A stretch of DNA of 64,000 nucleotides, taken from contig JASWJB010000020.1 of NCBI GenBank assembly GCA_032433595.1, forward strand, positions 203,773-267,772, in the 5' to 3' direction. The stretch is from Conoideocrella luteorostrata. Taxonomy: Eukaryota; Ascomycota; Sordariomycetes; Hypocreales; Clavicipitaceae. Position numbers and translations under genes: made by a program. How positions within the stretch are numbered: position 1 is the first letter of the stretch; every line of letters begins with the position of its first letter. The notes under the pieces were generated by a model. The model did not search any database. It was not told where the DNA came from and was given only the letters and a program-made list of their open reading frames with translations. Shown here piece after piece: positions 47,756 to 59,876 of the stretch.

Positions 47756-48996
47756 ATGGCATACGACGATAACGAACCGGTGTGAGTATTGCAAGTCCTC
47801 GCTGCCATCTATCGACGTCCCCAACTAATTAATTCCGTCGCGTCGTCCAGAATACTCTCAGCTCATGCGCTTGCAGCTTTGGCTGAATTCAATGCCGAGA
47901 GAGATTCTCATCAATCTAGGTTTGACAATCTGAAAGCCCAGGCTGAGCAGGATGCACAGTTGTCAATGGAGGCTTTCACAGAAGACTGGAACGAGTCGCA
48001 GTTTTGGGTAAGCTTGTCTCTGTAAAGCAAATCAAACATAGAAAGGCTGTATCAAGAGTCACAACATTAACTAGGTGTACATAATGTCGCCTTTCATGTA
48101 CGCCCAACGAGTCGTTCAGGGCTAACAGCCTGTACTATGGTTTAGTATTCTGATGAGACTGCGGAGCTACTGGCAGATCAACTGTTGGATGGATCTACTT
48201 GTAGCTCAACTATTGGCGTTGTTTCAGCACCGAGCGTGTTCGTGGCGCTCCGGAATAAATTGGTGAGTGCTACATGCTGAACGCTACTCCTCAGGAAAAC
48301 AGACAGCTTACTGGTAGCCCAATCTGCCACTGCGAACGTGGCAAGGGGTGTTCCTCAAAATAGCGAGAAATTCCCGTGGGTAATCGTCCAAAACTTATTC
48401 TGCTGGAACATGATGATCGATTTGGAGTTTTTTCTGAATACGTTTACTACGATTACCAAGAACCTTTGAAGCTCCCAAGTAAGAAAGTTCATTCTAAGAC
48501 TAGCAATTTCCTTCCAGAAGATTTTACGTACATCATGCTTCCTTCAGGATTCAACTATTACAATTTAAACCGTATAAGCGGACTGACATATCAACTAGAG
48601 GAGATGAGGGGGAGTTTGGATCGAATCATCTGTGATCCGCCATTCCTTAGTGAAGATTGTCAGACTAAAGGTGAGTCTTACAAGATTGGCGCAGGCTGAG
48701 AAGCGGGGGATACGTCCGTCATTCAATAGCTTCAACTGCAGTTTCTAACAGTAATTATTTCCCGCAATATAGCTGCACTTACAGCGCGTTGGCTATTGAA
48801 GGCCAGCAGTCCAGGTGTTTCATTGCCTCGAGTCATTGTTTGCACTGGTGAGCGGATGGAGAGTTTGGTGAAGAAACTCTATCGCTGTCTAGACGTACGA
48901 ACCACAACTTATGAGCCAAGGCATGCTAGAGGACTAAGTAACGAATTCTACTGTTATGCAAACTTCGAATGCCTGGCATGGAGCTGGTCAACATAG
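47756..48996 (+). CDS. EFM5: Efm5, lysine methyltransferase of eEF1A (N6AMT2 family)
   Basis: Five exons, 47756-47781, 47851-48007, 48146-48262, 48364-48670, 48773-48996; 276 aa. The N6-adenine-MTase-like fold has been shown in yeast and human to methylate a lysine of translation factor eEF1A. Features are an N-terminal helix (ALAALAEFNAERDSHQSRFD), EDWNESQFWYSDETAELLAD, FGVFSEYVYYDYQEPLKLP, and the catalytic DPPF motif in IICDPPFLSEDCQTK followed by VIVCTGERMESLV. The frame is broken by four introns of 69-138 nt, each consistent in phase. The end faces UBP8 across 277 bp. Confidence 0.9.
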
Positions 48997-49273
48997 CTTA
49001 TCTTAATCACCCACGCACTCGTCAGGACAGTGTTCAGTACACCTGCATTTTCATTCTGCTCCGGCAGTTATAGATAACTTTATTCCGCTTTGGAGCTTTC
49101 AAGGAGCAGAAAGTTGCATTGTGACCTCAGCCAAGCATGATTTATTCATTGTGCCCCAGCATAGCTGCTTTAGCTGTATGATATTCCAAGTCACATGTTG
49201 CGCCATATTTTGCCCTCAACAGAACTTTATATTAAGGCCAAAAAGACATCTTAGCGAACGAAGAGGCAAAACA

Positions 49274-51150
49274 CTAGGCTAGAGAGCGAATTATATAAAA
49301 CAGCAAATAGGCTTGTGCACCCAATACTTCCGAAAGAGTGGCAAGTTCCACTTTGTGATCGTTAAACTTAAACCACTAGACATAGTCAACTCCATTGGTC
49401 CTCGCAAAATCAAAACGTCAATATTGACGTAAAAATGAATGGTCAAGCTCACCTGATTGCCGACTCGGCAGTATGATACATAGTGACCAGTCTCTATTTC
49501 TCCAACGTGCACTATGACACTCAACAAGTCATACATGCAGGATCTCTCCAGTTCCAAACTCTCGCGATTGTCTCGATTGCGAATTCTATTCGTATAAGGA
49601 AGCATGTTAAGTTGCAGGGGAAATTGAACTTTGTGGTCGATTTTGGAGGCAGCTCTCTCGTGTCTGCCCTGTTTGTATTCAAAACGCTTTAGTCAAAGAT
49701 GTTAGCATTGATGAAAAGCCTTAGTTAGAGGCAATAAATGGTACTCTTCACCTTGAGCTGAATAGACAAAACGTTGGGCAGACGCTTGATGCTGGTATAC
49801 CGTTTCGCTTGCTGCGGAGAAGAGCAACTGTGACAACGATATTCGCATTTGTCAAATTTGACATACTCTTCGTCCAAGCAGTCATTTAATGTCAAAGCGG
49901 GGGCCTTTTGGCCTGTTTTCTTAGCCCTTCTTTGCATAAGTGTGTCCAACCCAAGACTCAAGTCCAGGAACGACTGCACAGTATTGGTAGTGCCTTTGCA
50001 ATTCTGACAAGTTGTCGTTGTCTGCATCTTACCGTAGAAAGTTTGGTGAATGATACAGTTGCAACTGTGTTCGGATCCTATCTCGGGTCTCTTCCCATCT
50101 CCATTACGCTCATGTAGCTCCTCAGCCAGAAATTGAAAAAACTCATGTGCATCTTGTTCCTTTGTTGTTACCAGGTTCTCGAAAGCCTTTTTCTCGGAGA
50201 TCCAGAATCCAGACAATATATTTGCCGCCGTGTATCCGTTAGTGTTTTCCAAGGCGTAAAAATCTTGAAACATATCGTCCATAGCACAGCTTAGGCAATG
50301 TTGAACAGTGCAGTCAATACTCTGGTGCCCATCGCTGAGGTAAAAGTTGCGTAAAAGGGGGTTGTGTAGAAAACTTTGAAGAACAACATTCTGGTAGCAA
50401 GTAGCACCGGCGTTGTAGATACCTCGCAAGCCATTAGCGCGACACGACGCTGTTGTGGTGTTGGAACTAATATAACGAGGATCATCTTTGATCGAATCTG
50501 TAAACAACTCGTCATGTTTTCTCTTTCGTCCTGTCCGGGAAAAGCTTGTCAGCATCCCGCCGGGCATCTGTCATTCATGAGTTCATAGAACGCAGTACCC
50601 ACCAGAAAATGACCCAGTGCCAATCTTGCGAACACGAAGTTCTTCCAAAGTTGGGTCCCAAACTAAGTCATCGCATATCTGACAATATAAAGATCCGCTT
50701 CTAGAGTCCACATCTGGCATCAAGTCAGCATACAAATGAGACACTATCCAAATGTCAAGCATACAAAAGCGGTGTGATTTTTTGGTCCCATGTCTGAGGC
50801 GATCTTCCTCAGTGACCGTAGTAGGGCACTGCAAGCAGAGGTAGTTCGAGGTCAGAGATGTAATCGGCCGCCCTTCTTGATTTGTTGACGTTTGTGGTAC
50901 GATCGGTGTCGAATCAAATATGCCCCGTAAAATCATTTTGTAATGTGCAATCGAACTATTCATAACCTCCTGCCCCTGCGATAGTAAAAGCTGGACATGT
51001 TCTATGGTACAGTCAGAGATGGTCTGAAGCTTTCTATTAATGGCATATTAGTGTTGTTTTCATACCACACCCAAACATTGGGACGCCTGGCGCAGGCGAT
51101 TTGACTTTTGCGCTCCTCGGGGACGCTGGTGTTGTCGGACGAGTAGACAT
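49274..51150 (-). CDS. UBP8: Ubp8, SAGA-complex ubiquitin hydrolase
   Basis: Five exons on the minus strand, 51150-51077, 51033-50603, 50530-49752, 49686-49453, 49375-49274; 539 aa. Ubp8 removes ubiquitin from histone H2B within the SAGA deubiquitinase module. An N-terminal UBP zinc finger (C-x3-H in DCTIEHVQLLL, YLCLQCPTT, HRFCMLD, LYCQICDDLVWD) precedes the catalytic domain: Cys box GIYNAGATCYQNVVLQSFL, EQDAHEFFQFLAEEL, zinc ligands CQNCKG and CHSCSS, and His box VGEIETGHYVSYCRVGNQ. The C-terminus WFKFNDHKVELATLSEVLGA then QAYLLFYIIRSLA is typical. The first intron is 43 nt with a GTTTGG donor and a CTAAT branch; it is the weakest joint. The gene is divergent from RAD54. Confidence 0.9.
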
Positions 51151-52272
51151 GATGAGTAAATAGTCAATTCAAGTGAATGTAATACTACAACAGCGAATCG
51201 ATTTCCCAGCGCGTAAATTTAGAACCTGATGAGTTGGGTAGCTGATAAGACTGCCACACATCAACTGATTCGTTCGAAAAAATATTTTCGAGGTCGGGTA
51301 ATGTAGGAGGCCTACCGTTTCGTAGCGATGAATATCGAGAGAATGACAATTCTATGTCGTGGTTCGTTAATACAACATCAAGACGTTCATCGCGTATAAA
51401 AAGCTACATTACCTCCTGGGCATAATGCCGAGTGCTATAGCAATTGACGAACCGAAGTCTGGAGACTACGTATCTGGTTGTTGTCCAAGGATACGCGATT
51501 GAGCACCAAGTCTTGCACGAGTGTAATCCGAATCCCGGCGCTAAACAAGCAAAAGGAGACGAAATCGACTATCCAACTGTAAGCTTGCTCTTCAGCTCCG
51601 GCTATGTCCCAGCCAACGATAGCTGCTCTTTATTGAGCCTCAAATGTCTGGTGAAGGTTGTCGATGATGCAGCCAGACGAGGAGCTGCTAGGCGGTTATC
51701 GATAACTAATCAACGATGAAGTCGGAGTGGGTTCCGCAGGTTTCGTTACTGTACGGAGTACGGAGTAGCCAAACCAAGAATGCTACATACTCATATTAGA
51801 ATCGACATGCCGGTACCACATGAGCATATATCTTAGTTTCAGTTAGATTGTTCAGTATCTACAAGCTGAAACTTACCGCTGTAGCTTCAATTATGTCAAA
51901 GATTCCCGATATTTTGTTTTTATCGCAATGTGATATCTAGAGGGAGCAAGTCCCTCAAAAGCTACAGTCTAACCGCACAATACAGTAGTGATTATATACC
52001 TAGGTACCCAAGAAGCTCAATTCCTTATACGTGCTGATGGAAGGCTCCATGAGCTGTATCTCACACCAAATAAGTTTTCTAAATGTGCGTCTACGAGGGG
52101 GGCTGCAAGGACAGCGCTCAGTCCCAGCAACCAACAGGACAGCAGAAGTCACGTGTTGTCGTGACGGCTCACGACACGTCCAAACGCGGTCAAGAAACAA
52201 GTCAACAAATCATAAATCATTCATGATTCCTTGATACTCACGATTTGCAACAAAAAAACACCTGTGCCGACG
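51151..52272. promoter_or_regulatory. Divergent UBP8 / RAD54 region
   Basis: 1.1 kb between outward-reading genes with a tandem TACGGAGTACGGAGTA element at 51752-51767. Open frames at 51444-51719 and 52000-52234 have no conserved sequence. Confidence 0.5.
51752..51767. repeat. Tandem TACGGAG element
   Basis: TACGGAGTACGGAGTA, two units, in the UBP8/RAD54 spacer. Confidence 0.9.
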
Positions 52273-54751
52273 ATGGTCTCCCCGTAAGAAATTTCTTTGG
52301 AAAATGGCTACTTTAGCAACTCGTCGCTAACGTCGATCCAGGCCAACCACCTTATCGAAGCAATCGCCGGTTGAGAAACATTCAATCAGACGGAGCCACT
52401 CAAGCTCAGAGGCTCTCAACAAGCTTCATAAGCCATTCAGATGTCCCGGAACTGCCTCGAGGGCACCTGCAACAGAAAGATCTTCACGCAAACGAAGGAA
52501 AGTTGATTATTCGGGCACAGACGGCGATGTCGCTGAAGGTAAACCATACAGCAATGACGATCGCTTAGCGCTCGCGACTCGAGATATCAACAGATTTCCC
52601 GTATTTAGGGCCAAAGAGAAAGAGACAGTATTTCGAAAAGCTTTCTCTGTGCCACTGAAGGACAAAATTAGCGCATCATACAACCCGAACAGGCCACCTC
52701 CCACCCTTGGCTTAAGACAGGGTGCGGTAATATCTCCCAGACCATTACACGATCCAAGCGGCGAATTCGCCATCGTGTTATATGATCCAACAGTAGATGG
52801 AAAGCCTGGTAATCTCTTGGAACCACAGAAACCAAACGAACCAGAGGTCACCCAGACACCCAAACTAGACGCTCCTTTGGTACATAAGAGCCTAGCAGAG
52901 ATTCTCGGTATCAGAAAGACGGTGCAGAACGAACCAGCAAAAGTTCCGGTAGTTCTTGATCCAAAACTTGCGAAAATACTTCGGCCACATCAGGTTGAAG
53001 GAGTCAAATTCATGTACCGTTGCGTGACCGGAATGATCGAGCAAAAGGCAAATGGTTGCATCATGGCTGATGAGATGGGACTGGGCAAAACATTACAATG
53101 CATCACTCTCATGTGGACATTGCTCAAACAATCGCCCGAAGCAGGGAAGCCAACCATACAGAAAGCAATTGTGGTTTGTCCAGCAAGTTTAGTGAAAAAC
53201 TGGGCTAATGAGCTTACCAAATGGCTTGGTGCTAATGCTATCACGCCTTTTGCTATAGATGGAAAGGCATCGAAAGAAGAGCTGACCAGGCAACTGAGAC
53301 AATGGGCTATTTCCTCTGGTCGATCAGTCATCAGACCTGTCATTATTGTGTCATACGAAACCTTGAGGCTCAATGTTGATGAGTTAAGACACACCAAAAT
53401 CGGGCTGCTGTTCTGTGACGAGGGCCATCGATTGAAAAATGCAGACAGCAATACCTTCAATGCTCTCAACAGTCTCAATGTTTTTCGCAGGGTAATACTA
53501 ACCGGAACCCCGATTCAGAACGATTTAACGGAGTACTTCTCACTTACCAGCTTCGCTAACCCGGATTTGCTGGGCTCCCGTTTGGAGTTTCGAAAGCGGT
53601 TCGAGATTCCAATCCTTCGTGGACGAGACGCCGATGCTTCCGAAGCAGACCGACAGCGTGGCGATGAATGCACTGGGGAGCTGCTTGGTATCGTTAATAA
53701 GTTTCTCATTCGCAGAACCAATGACATCCTCTCAAAATATTTACCGGTTAAGTATGAGCATGTCGTGTTTTGCAATCTGGCTCCGTTTCAGCTTGACTTG
53801 TACAACTACTTTATCACTAGTCCCGACATCCAAGCTTTACTTCGAGGAAGAGGCAGTCAACCGTTGAAAGCAATTAATATCTTAAAGAAACTCTGCAATC
53901 ATCCCGATTTACTACATATGGCGGATGATTTACCCGGATCTGAGATTTGCTTTCCAGCCCAGTATGTGCCCAAGGAAGCACGAGGCCGGGATAGAGACGT
54001 GAAGGCTGAATATTCTGGCAAAATGTTGGTCTTGGATCGAATGCTTGCACGCATCCGACAAGCAACAGACGACAAAATCGTGCTCATTAGCAACTATACA
54101 TCGACTTTGGATCTTTTCGAGCGCTTGTGTCGGTCTCGCCAATATGGCTGTCTGCGCCTTGATGGAACCATGAATGTGAACAAGCGTCAAAAACTTGTGG
54201 ATCGCTTCAACGACCCAACTGCCGAAGAGTTCATCTTCTTGCTCAGCAGTAAGGCAGGTGGTTGCGGAATCAATCTGATTGGCGCCAATCGTTTGGTGCT
54301 TTTTGATCCAGATTGGAATCCTGCAGCAGACCAGCAGGCATTGGCACGTGTGTGGCGTGATGGACAAAAGAAAGACTGCTTCGTATATCGATTTATTGCA
54401 ACAGGTACTATCGAAGAGAAAATCTTTCAACGTCAATCTCACAAGCAGAGTTTATCATCTTGCGTCGTCGACTCAGCAGAAGACGTGGAACGGCATTTCT
54501 CTCTGGACAGCCTGCGCGAACTATTCCAGTATCGACCGAATACAACAAGTGACACTCACGACACATTCAAATGCAAGAGGTGCAAACCAGATGGAAGGCA
54601 GCACCTTAAAGCCCCGGCAATCTTATACGGAGATACAAGTACCTGGAACCACTTCGTCAACAAAGCTTTGCAGTCCATTCAAGACCTGCTTTTGAGGCAG
54701 GAGTGCAGCTTAGGGGAAGTGTCAGCAGTTTTTCAATATATATCACACTGA
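52273..54751 (+). CDS. RAD54: Rad54, Swi2/Snf2 translocase of homologous recombination
   Basis: Two exons, 52273-52283 and 52342-54751; 806 aa. Rad54 works with Rad51 in strand invasion and chromatin remodelling. The N-terminus is basic (TERSSRKRRKVD), with the conserved PLKDKISASYNPNRPPPTLG and IVLYDPT. The helicase core has motif I DEMGLGKTLQC (about residue 246), DEGH (about 362, the usual DEGH/DEAH box), LTGTPIQNDLTEYFSL, FLIRRTNDILSKYLPVKYEH, LSSKAGGCGINLIGANRLVL and DWNPAADQQALARVWRDGQK. The C-terminal TIEEKIFQRQSHKQSLSSCV and the zinc-like CKRC follow. The first coding exon is only 11 nt (MVSP), a small exon joined to the basic region through a 58-nt intron. An in-frame ATG inside exon 2 would lose that region. 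Confidence 0.94.
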
Positions 54752-55569
54752 CTGGCCCTCTTTAAGCTTAGTGGCTTCAGAGAAGCGTTCCTTATTGTTT
54801 TTCATTTTCAGATAAAATACGAATTATAACCATTTTTAGCAATTGAGAAGCATTATATACTTGAACAATGCTGAGACGGAACTCTTATGTATGTTTTTTT
54901 TTTTGTTAATGTGAACTTCCGACTATCTTAGAACACTGCTGGCCTGCTTATAATTGGTAGGTTCCAAGGCTGTTCGCTAGTGACGAGGCACACCGCACAT
55001 CTTATCTGTAGCGGGGCACCCTGGTCTCCTGTTGCACGGCAGGCACGCACGCACGCGTAGAGTAGCTAGTATGCTCGGATTAAGTAATCAGCGCACACCG
55101 CTAGGGTGGAGCGCGCGCCCCTTTTCTCTAGCAGCAGAGGGGAACCCCCCTCGGCATGATCATCATCAATGAATTATCTATGCCTAAGTACATATATCAT
55201 CCAATCAGAACCTTTGAATGCGATACTCGTGCAAGATCTCCCATTAACACAAGCTGGAAGCCACTAACTCCACCCACAAGCTTAGCTAGAGAAAAATCTG
55301 TGAGTTTGGGTTTTGGACTTCGCAACGGTGGCATACAAGAATCACCATATAATTAATTATTGGAGACATTAGGTACTAACGTACCCATTACAAGGCATAT
55401 ATACAAATAACATCCTGCGGCAAATACTGTCGGCTGACGGAGAGCGATCATTCTCATATCCCGTGGGGATATTTCACAAATAGTGTGAGGGTTGGTCGTA
55501 TGTTTTATTTCTTATCCCACAGAGAACGCGCCAGCACAGTAGCTTACTTGTGCAATTAGCTATATCGCA
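54752..55569. other. Spacer between RAD54 and the RSA3-like gene
   Basis: About 820 bp with a (GCAC)n-like patch near 55040-55060 and poly-T at about 54895. A 66-codon frame at 55156 has no conserved sequence. Confidence 0.5.
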
Positions 55570-55806
55570 ATGTCTCAAGAGGGGTTGAAAACGACGTGTA
55601 AATCCGACTTCTCAGCCTATTTTCTTCAGCAGCTTACACGCGAACTCTCAGACGATCTCGACAAGGTCAGAGAAGCTAACGACTTTAAACCCGACTCTGT
55701 GCCCTTCCTTGTTCGTGCTCTGAGGCAGGGCTCATCACAGCTCACATCAGAGGGAAAGACTGCGGTGAATGGGGAATGCTCTTTAGAAGCCTCTTCCGCA
55801 AGTTGA
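55570..55806 (+). CDS. RSA3: Rsa3-like ribosome assembly protein (short form)
   Basis: A single exon of 78 aa. FSAYFLQQLTRELSDDLDKV followed by REANDFKPDSVPFLVRALRQ and GS resembles the C-terminal domain of yeast Rsa3, a nucleolar factor of 60S assembly (family usually over 150 aa with a charged N-terminal part). The charged N-terminus is missing here, as the ATG begins only 13 residues before the domain. Either an upstream exon in 55300-55560 was missed, or the gene encodes a short paralogue or remnant. Codon use and the neat match to the domain argue for a real protein. Confidence 0.65.
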   Translation: MSQEGLKTTCKSDFSAYFLQQLTRELSDDLDKVREANDFKPDSVPFLVRALRQGSSQLTSEGKTAVNGECSLEASSAS

Positions 55807-56433
55807 CATGCTCAGTCCGCTTGCAGCGTTATGAATTGCTGTGGAGATGAGAGCTAAATAATGTTGCCCTGTTCTCTCTATTAGCTTAGCGGGGTCTCAC
55901 ATGCGACATACAAGTTCAAACATGACTTTTCCGTGGTCAGGGTGGCCACCCTGTGCCGAGATATACATGGCAATGTAGCAATTCAACGCGCCGTTTCAAC
56001 GGCATTAGCCGCAGCATTTTAAACAAGTACAAACGCGCGCAGGTCTGTCCCGTCTATTCAGAAGGCACGCTGCTCTCAAACAATAGGGTTGAATCTGCGA
56101 GACACCTATATTTGACTACTTAATGGTCTACATGCTTGAAGTTTTTACTCGAATGAAATATCTTATCAAGGCTACACACGCTTAAACTCCTGCAACATCA
56201 TCCACCAGGAGCTCTACCAGCCAGAAGTCAAATCTGGCTTAGGAAAGGCACAAGAAATAAATGCTCAGAAAGATAGAAAGAACCCAAATTTGAAGAATAG
56301 TGACCCTAATTATGTGTTACCAAGTCGTATTTCTTGAGGCACATATCTCTGGAGAGCGATTCGCCTTGTAGTTGTCTTACAGTGCTGATAACGCTCGCTG
56401 ATTGATTCGCAGATGAAACTGACCCACTGTCAG
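55807..56433. other. Convergent spacer, RSA3-like / YTP1
   Basis: 627 bp of 3' flank on both sides. Nothing else recognised. Confidence 0.5.
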
Positions 56434-58568
56434 TTATGTGGGAGTTCTAAAAAACTGGTCTGATCCTCTGCGGACGGCCCAGCCCTTGATGGCCAGCACA
56501 GTTATTTCCCATGCCATCAGCAATCCCACGAGACCCATCGTAACTGTGTACACAAACATAGCATCTAAATCGTAGTGGACCATGCCGTCAATCGTATCTG
56601 AACTCTATTTCGTTTGTCAACACTGTGGGAACTGCCAGCTTACATATGGTGGGATCGTTCACTCACGCTTGCCATGAAGACAATGCCACCAGCGATGAGG
56701 CCAAAGGATGTCAACAGCTCAGTCGGAGGGCGAGATGGAAGAACCGATCTAGGAGGTCGAAGGTACATAATGACATAGGTCAGCCCTCGCGCAAACGAGG
56801 CACCTAATAGCAGGTTTCCCCATTGCTTGTGCACCATTGTGGAAATCGTCGACGACTGGTGGTGGGAGCCCATCATGATTCCGAGGAGCAGAATGACGAG
56901 CGCAGGTATCGGGTTTATAGAGAATTTATATGTTTCTGGTGTCTGCCATTTCTCCATTGCTTCCTCATTCGATATTTCCTGCGGCACTGTGGCCAATGCT
57001 GTCGTATTCAACAGGGTTCTGATAGTAGAAGACTCAATGAGCATGCCACACTACGCACATTGTTAGTTATCGTGATATCGGTGTTCGTTTGAAACGCCTA
57101 GCCCGGCTGCCGAAATATCGCGGCCAGATAACATATTTGTAAAGGACAAGTCATGAATAATTGTTCGACCAGAGACTCACCAATCCACCTCCTATAAACA
57201 GAATAGTGATAGACAAATGCTCCAAGTCCTGAGAGCTCCACTCGTCACCCCAACTGCCAAGATGTTCCAAAAATATGTTGGTAGAGCCATAAAAGAATAT
57301 AAGCCCACTTTCAACAAACTCTGCCGATGGGCACCATCTTGTCTGCTTGCGAATGACTGGTCTGAGATTCCACGCCCAGCCCACATCTGCAAAGCTTCCT
57401 GTCCAACGACCCAAGGTGAATAGCCCGAACCAAAAGAATACACCACCCTTGACCCAGTGAGCTAGACCGCTGTATATTGCCTGGTTTTCCTGTTTAAATC
57501 AAGTTATGTCAGGGACATATCTCATCTCATATTCATACATATATATATATATATGTATCAGTCAGTGTCGTGCGTGTCAATAACTTACAAAAAAACGGCC
57601 AAAAACAACTATGCCAGTTGTAAGAGCCACAAATCCAAACAGTAGAATAGTTCTGTCTATGGCACTGTAAAGAAGGTCGAGATATTTCCATGTCCAAGAC
57701 GAAACAATATACATAGCTTTAGATGCCACGGTATTGCTAGGCAGAAATGGCAATGACATGGATCCAACATTGTCCGCCTCATCAATCTCGTTTTCGTACA
57801 GATGTTTTTCTTCATCGCGGTGAAGATGTTCCTCGCTGTCTGATGTAGAAAGTGAGCTGCTTCGAGATGATTCAGTTCCCGGCTCCGTATCTTGTCCATT
57901 GTCATTTGACAAGCGATCGGCACCTTCATCTTGGGACTGACCAGATAAGCTCAACTGACATTCTCCGAATGGAATGGGATTGTATGCATGTGTCTGGTTT
58001 TGCTTCAGATGATATCGCCCAACTACGGTGCCAGCCAAACGTCCAACCAAATGTATTAGTACTTGCGCCAGCATAACGGAAGTTGCTATCCACCCAATCT
58101 TATGATGCGCGTTGTTTGGATATAGATCTGGTGTCTGCGCATTGTATACCACCGCCAGGAAGACACCGAGACCATTGATTGCGATGAACGCAAACTGAGT
58201 GGCAACAGTTACACTAGAATGAGCAATTGATAACATTACAGCTAGAATGGGGAAAATGCACTCATCAGCAGTCGAAGGACAAGGCTTAACAGGACTGATA
58301 GTCATTTGCAAACAATATGAAAGGAGCACTCACAAACGGGTAGCAGAAACACCCATGCCAATACCATGAGCGTGATATGTGCATAAATAATATCATGACC
58401 ATCAATAAGTGCGAAGTATGTAAGCGGATAATCCGGCTCAGGCACAGGAGATGAACCATTCCTGCCCTGTCCAGGCGCGTCTTCGTGACCACCATATTCA
58501 CCACCCATATCCCCATGTGCGGTGGCTATTTGAGCGAGCAGGGCCAAACTCGTAGCAATAGTGGTCAT
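56434..58568 (-). CDS. YTP1: Ytp1-type multispanning membrane protein
   Basis: Five exons on the minus strand, 58568-58334, 58241-57589, 57489-57181, 57050-56667, 56604-56434; 583 aa from the ATG at 58568 (594 aa from 58601). MTTIATSLALLAQIATAHGD is a clear signal peptide, favouring the inner ATG. An N-terminal DUF2427-like part (HDIIYAHITLMVLAWVFLLP, HKIGWIATSVMLAQVLIHLV) is followed by an acidic/Ser linker and the Ytp1 domain with many spans (WVKGGVFFWFGLFTLGRWTG, FADVGWAWN, ESGLIFFYGSTNIFLEHLG, MVHKQWGNLLLGASFARGLT). The function of the family is unknown. Its second intron contains an (AT)n run. The C-terminus ends RRGSDQFFRTPT. Confidence 0.9.
57539..57554. repeat. (AT)8 microsatellite in a YTP1 intron
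   Basis: Eight AT units inside intron 57490-57588. Confidence 0.9.
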
Positions 58569-58715
58569 AGTGGGAGAATAAATCAGGCCGAACCAAGCCA
58601 TGGTTTGTAGACGGTAAAATTCAGTGCCACCTGGTGACAATTGGTCCACTCCGTGTCTTGATTCGTGCTTTATTTCTCCTTCCTTTTCACGTCGGTATAG
58701 TTTTCCTTTACCCAG

Positions 58716-58756
58716 TTTTTTTTTTTTCCTTCTTTCCCCCCCCCCCTTTTTTTTTT
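58716..58756. repeat. T12-CCTTCTTT-C11-T10 homopurine/homopyrimidine tract
   Basis: An unbroken 41-bp pyrimidine run in the YTP1 leader, about 115-190 bp upstream of the start codons. The other strand is all purine. Confidence 0.9.
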
Positions 58757-59860
58757 CTTCCCTTTGGGTTGTTGGACTGAACCCGTCCTTTGGGGAGGAA
58801 CTATCTGCTACTGCTCGCTCGAGTCGCAGCTTGTTTCAGCGCTTTACCTATCGCACGAAATAGTAGCAACTCTCACCCAAGACTAAAATGCAGCACACCA
58901 ATTCACACGCGGTAAGGTCTAACCATTCCGGCCGTGGCCGCCAATTTCAGAGGTCAGGAAAATCAGTACTAAAATTTCGTTTAGATAATTAGGGTTGGAA
59001 AGCCATAACAGGAAAGAGGGTAGCGTTGCCTTAGCTAAGAAGTTGCGAAATGCGTGATCCCAAATAATCAAGTCAACAACAAGACTTTGTGGGGTTAAAG
59101 TACTGACGTTGTGATATTTGCTAGAGGTTGAGTGTAGCATGTTTTAGGTAACAAATAAGCCGTCATGGAGAGGAGACACGCAGACTTATTATACCGCTCC
59201 CATACAACGTCATTGTCGACACCAGTCAGTATTCTTGAAGATAGCCGTGAATGCCCCGCTGGAAAAATCGTCGGCTGCATTAGATTAGCAAGCATGCTGG
59301 CAGCGGAATTCACGGGAATAATTTGCTACGACGCATACGCACATACTCTGGGTCCGAAGCTTCCGAGATGAACAGGGTACAGCGCTAATTGCGGTCAGCA
59401 GCTCATGTGAGACACGATGCTCAAGATTCCTCAGAGCCGGAGCTCCGGTTCCAAACTCATATGAAAATATTGACGACTACCCCATGCTCAAATCATTACT
59501 TCCTCATAAGAGTATAAAATTGGTCAGCAGCAGCCAAAATCCCTTCCCCGCGGATCCCGCCATGGCTACCCTTAATCTTGCATGCAGAGCTCGTGAACTT
59601 TAATAGTCCATTCCCGCTCTTCGGTCGCGGTACCTTAATAGTCTTGGACAGCTGCCTAATACCGTAGCATGTCAAGCCATCAATATATTACACACCGACT
59701 TCAGGCCGGATGCATAGGTGACAATATCTATCTACTGACAAGCGAGACAATACTGGCTTTGTTTAGTGAACCGCTCGTAGTAGCGTTACCAGAAAACATC
59801 AATTGTATCAAAGTTTTGCTCCGCATGCGGAGCGATATAACTAACTAATTGGGCAAATAG

Positions 59861-59876
59861 TACGGAGTACGGAGTA
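59861..59876. repeat. Tandem TACGGAG element
   Basis: TACGGAGTACGGAGTA, two units, in the gap between YTP1 and the metallo-beta-lactamase gene. Confidence 0.9.

Noticed and set aside
59095..59371. Mirrored 68- and 72-codon frames between YTP1 and the metallo-beta-lactamase
   Set aside because: Two opposing frames of the same DNA, non-ATG start on one, no motif.
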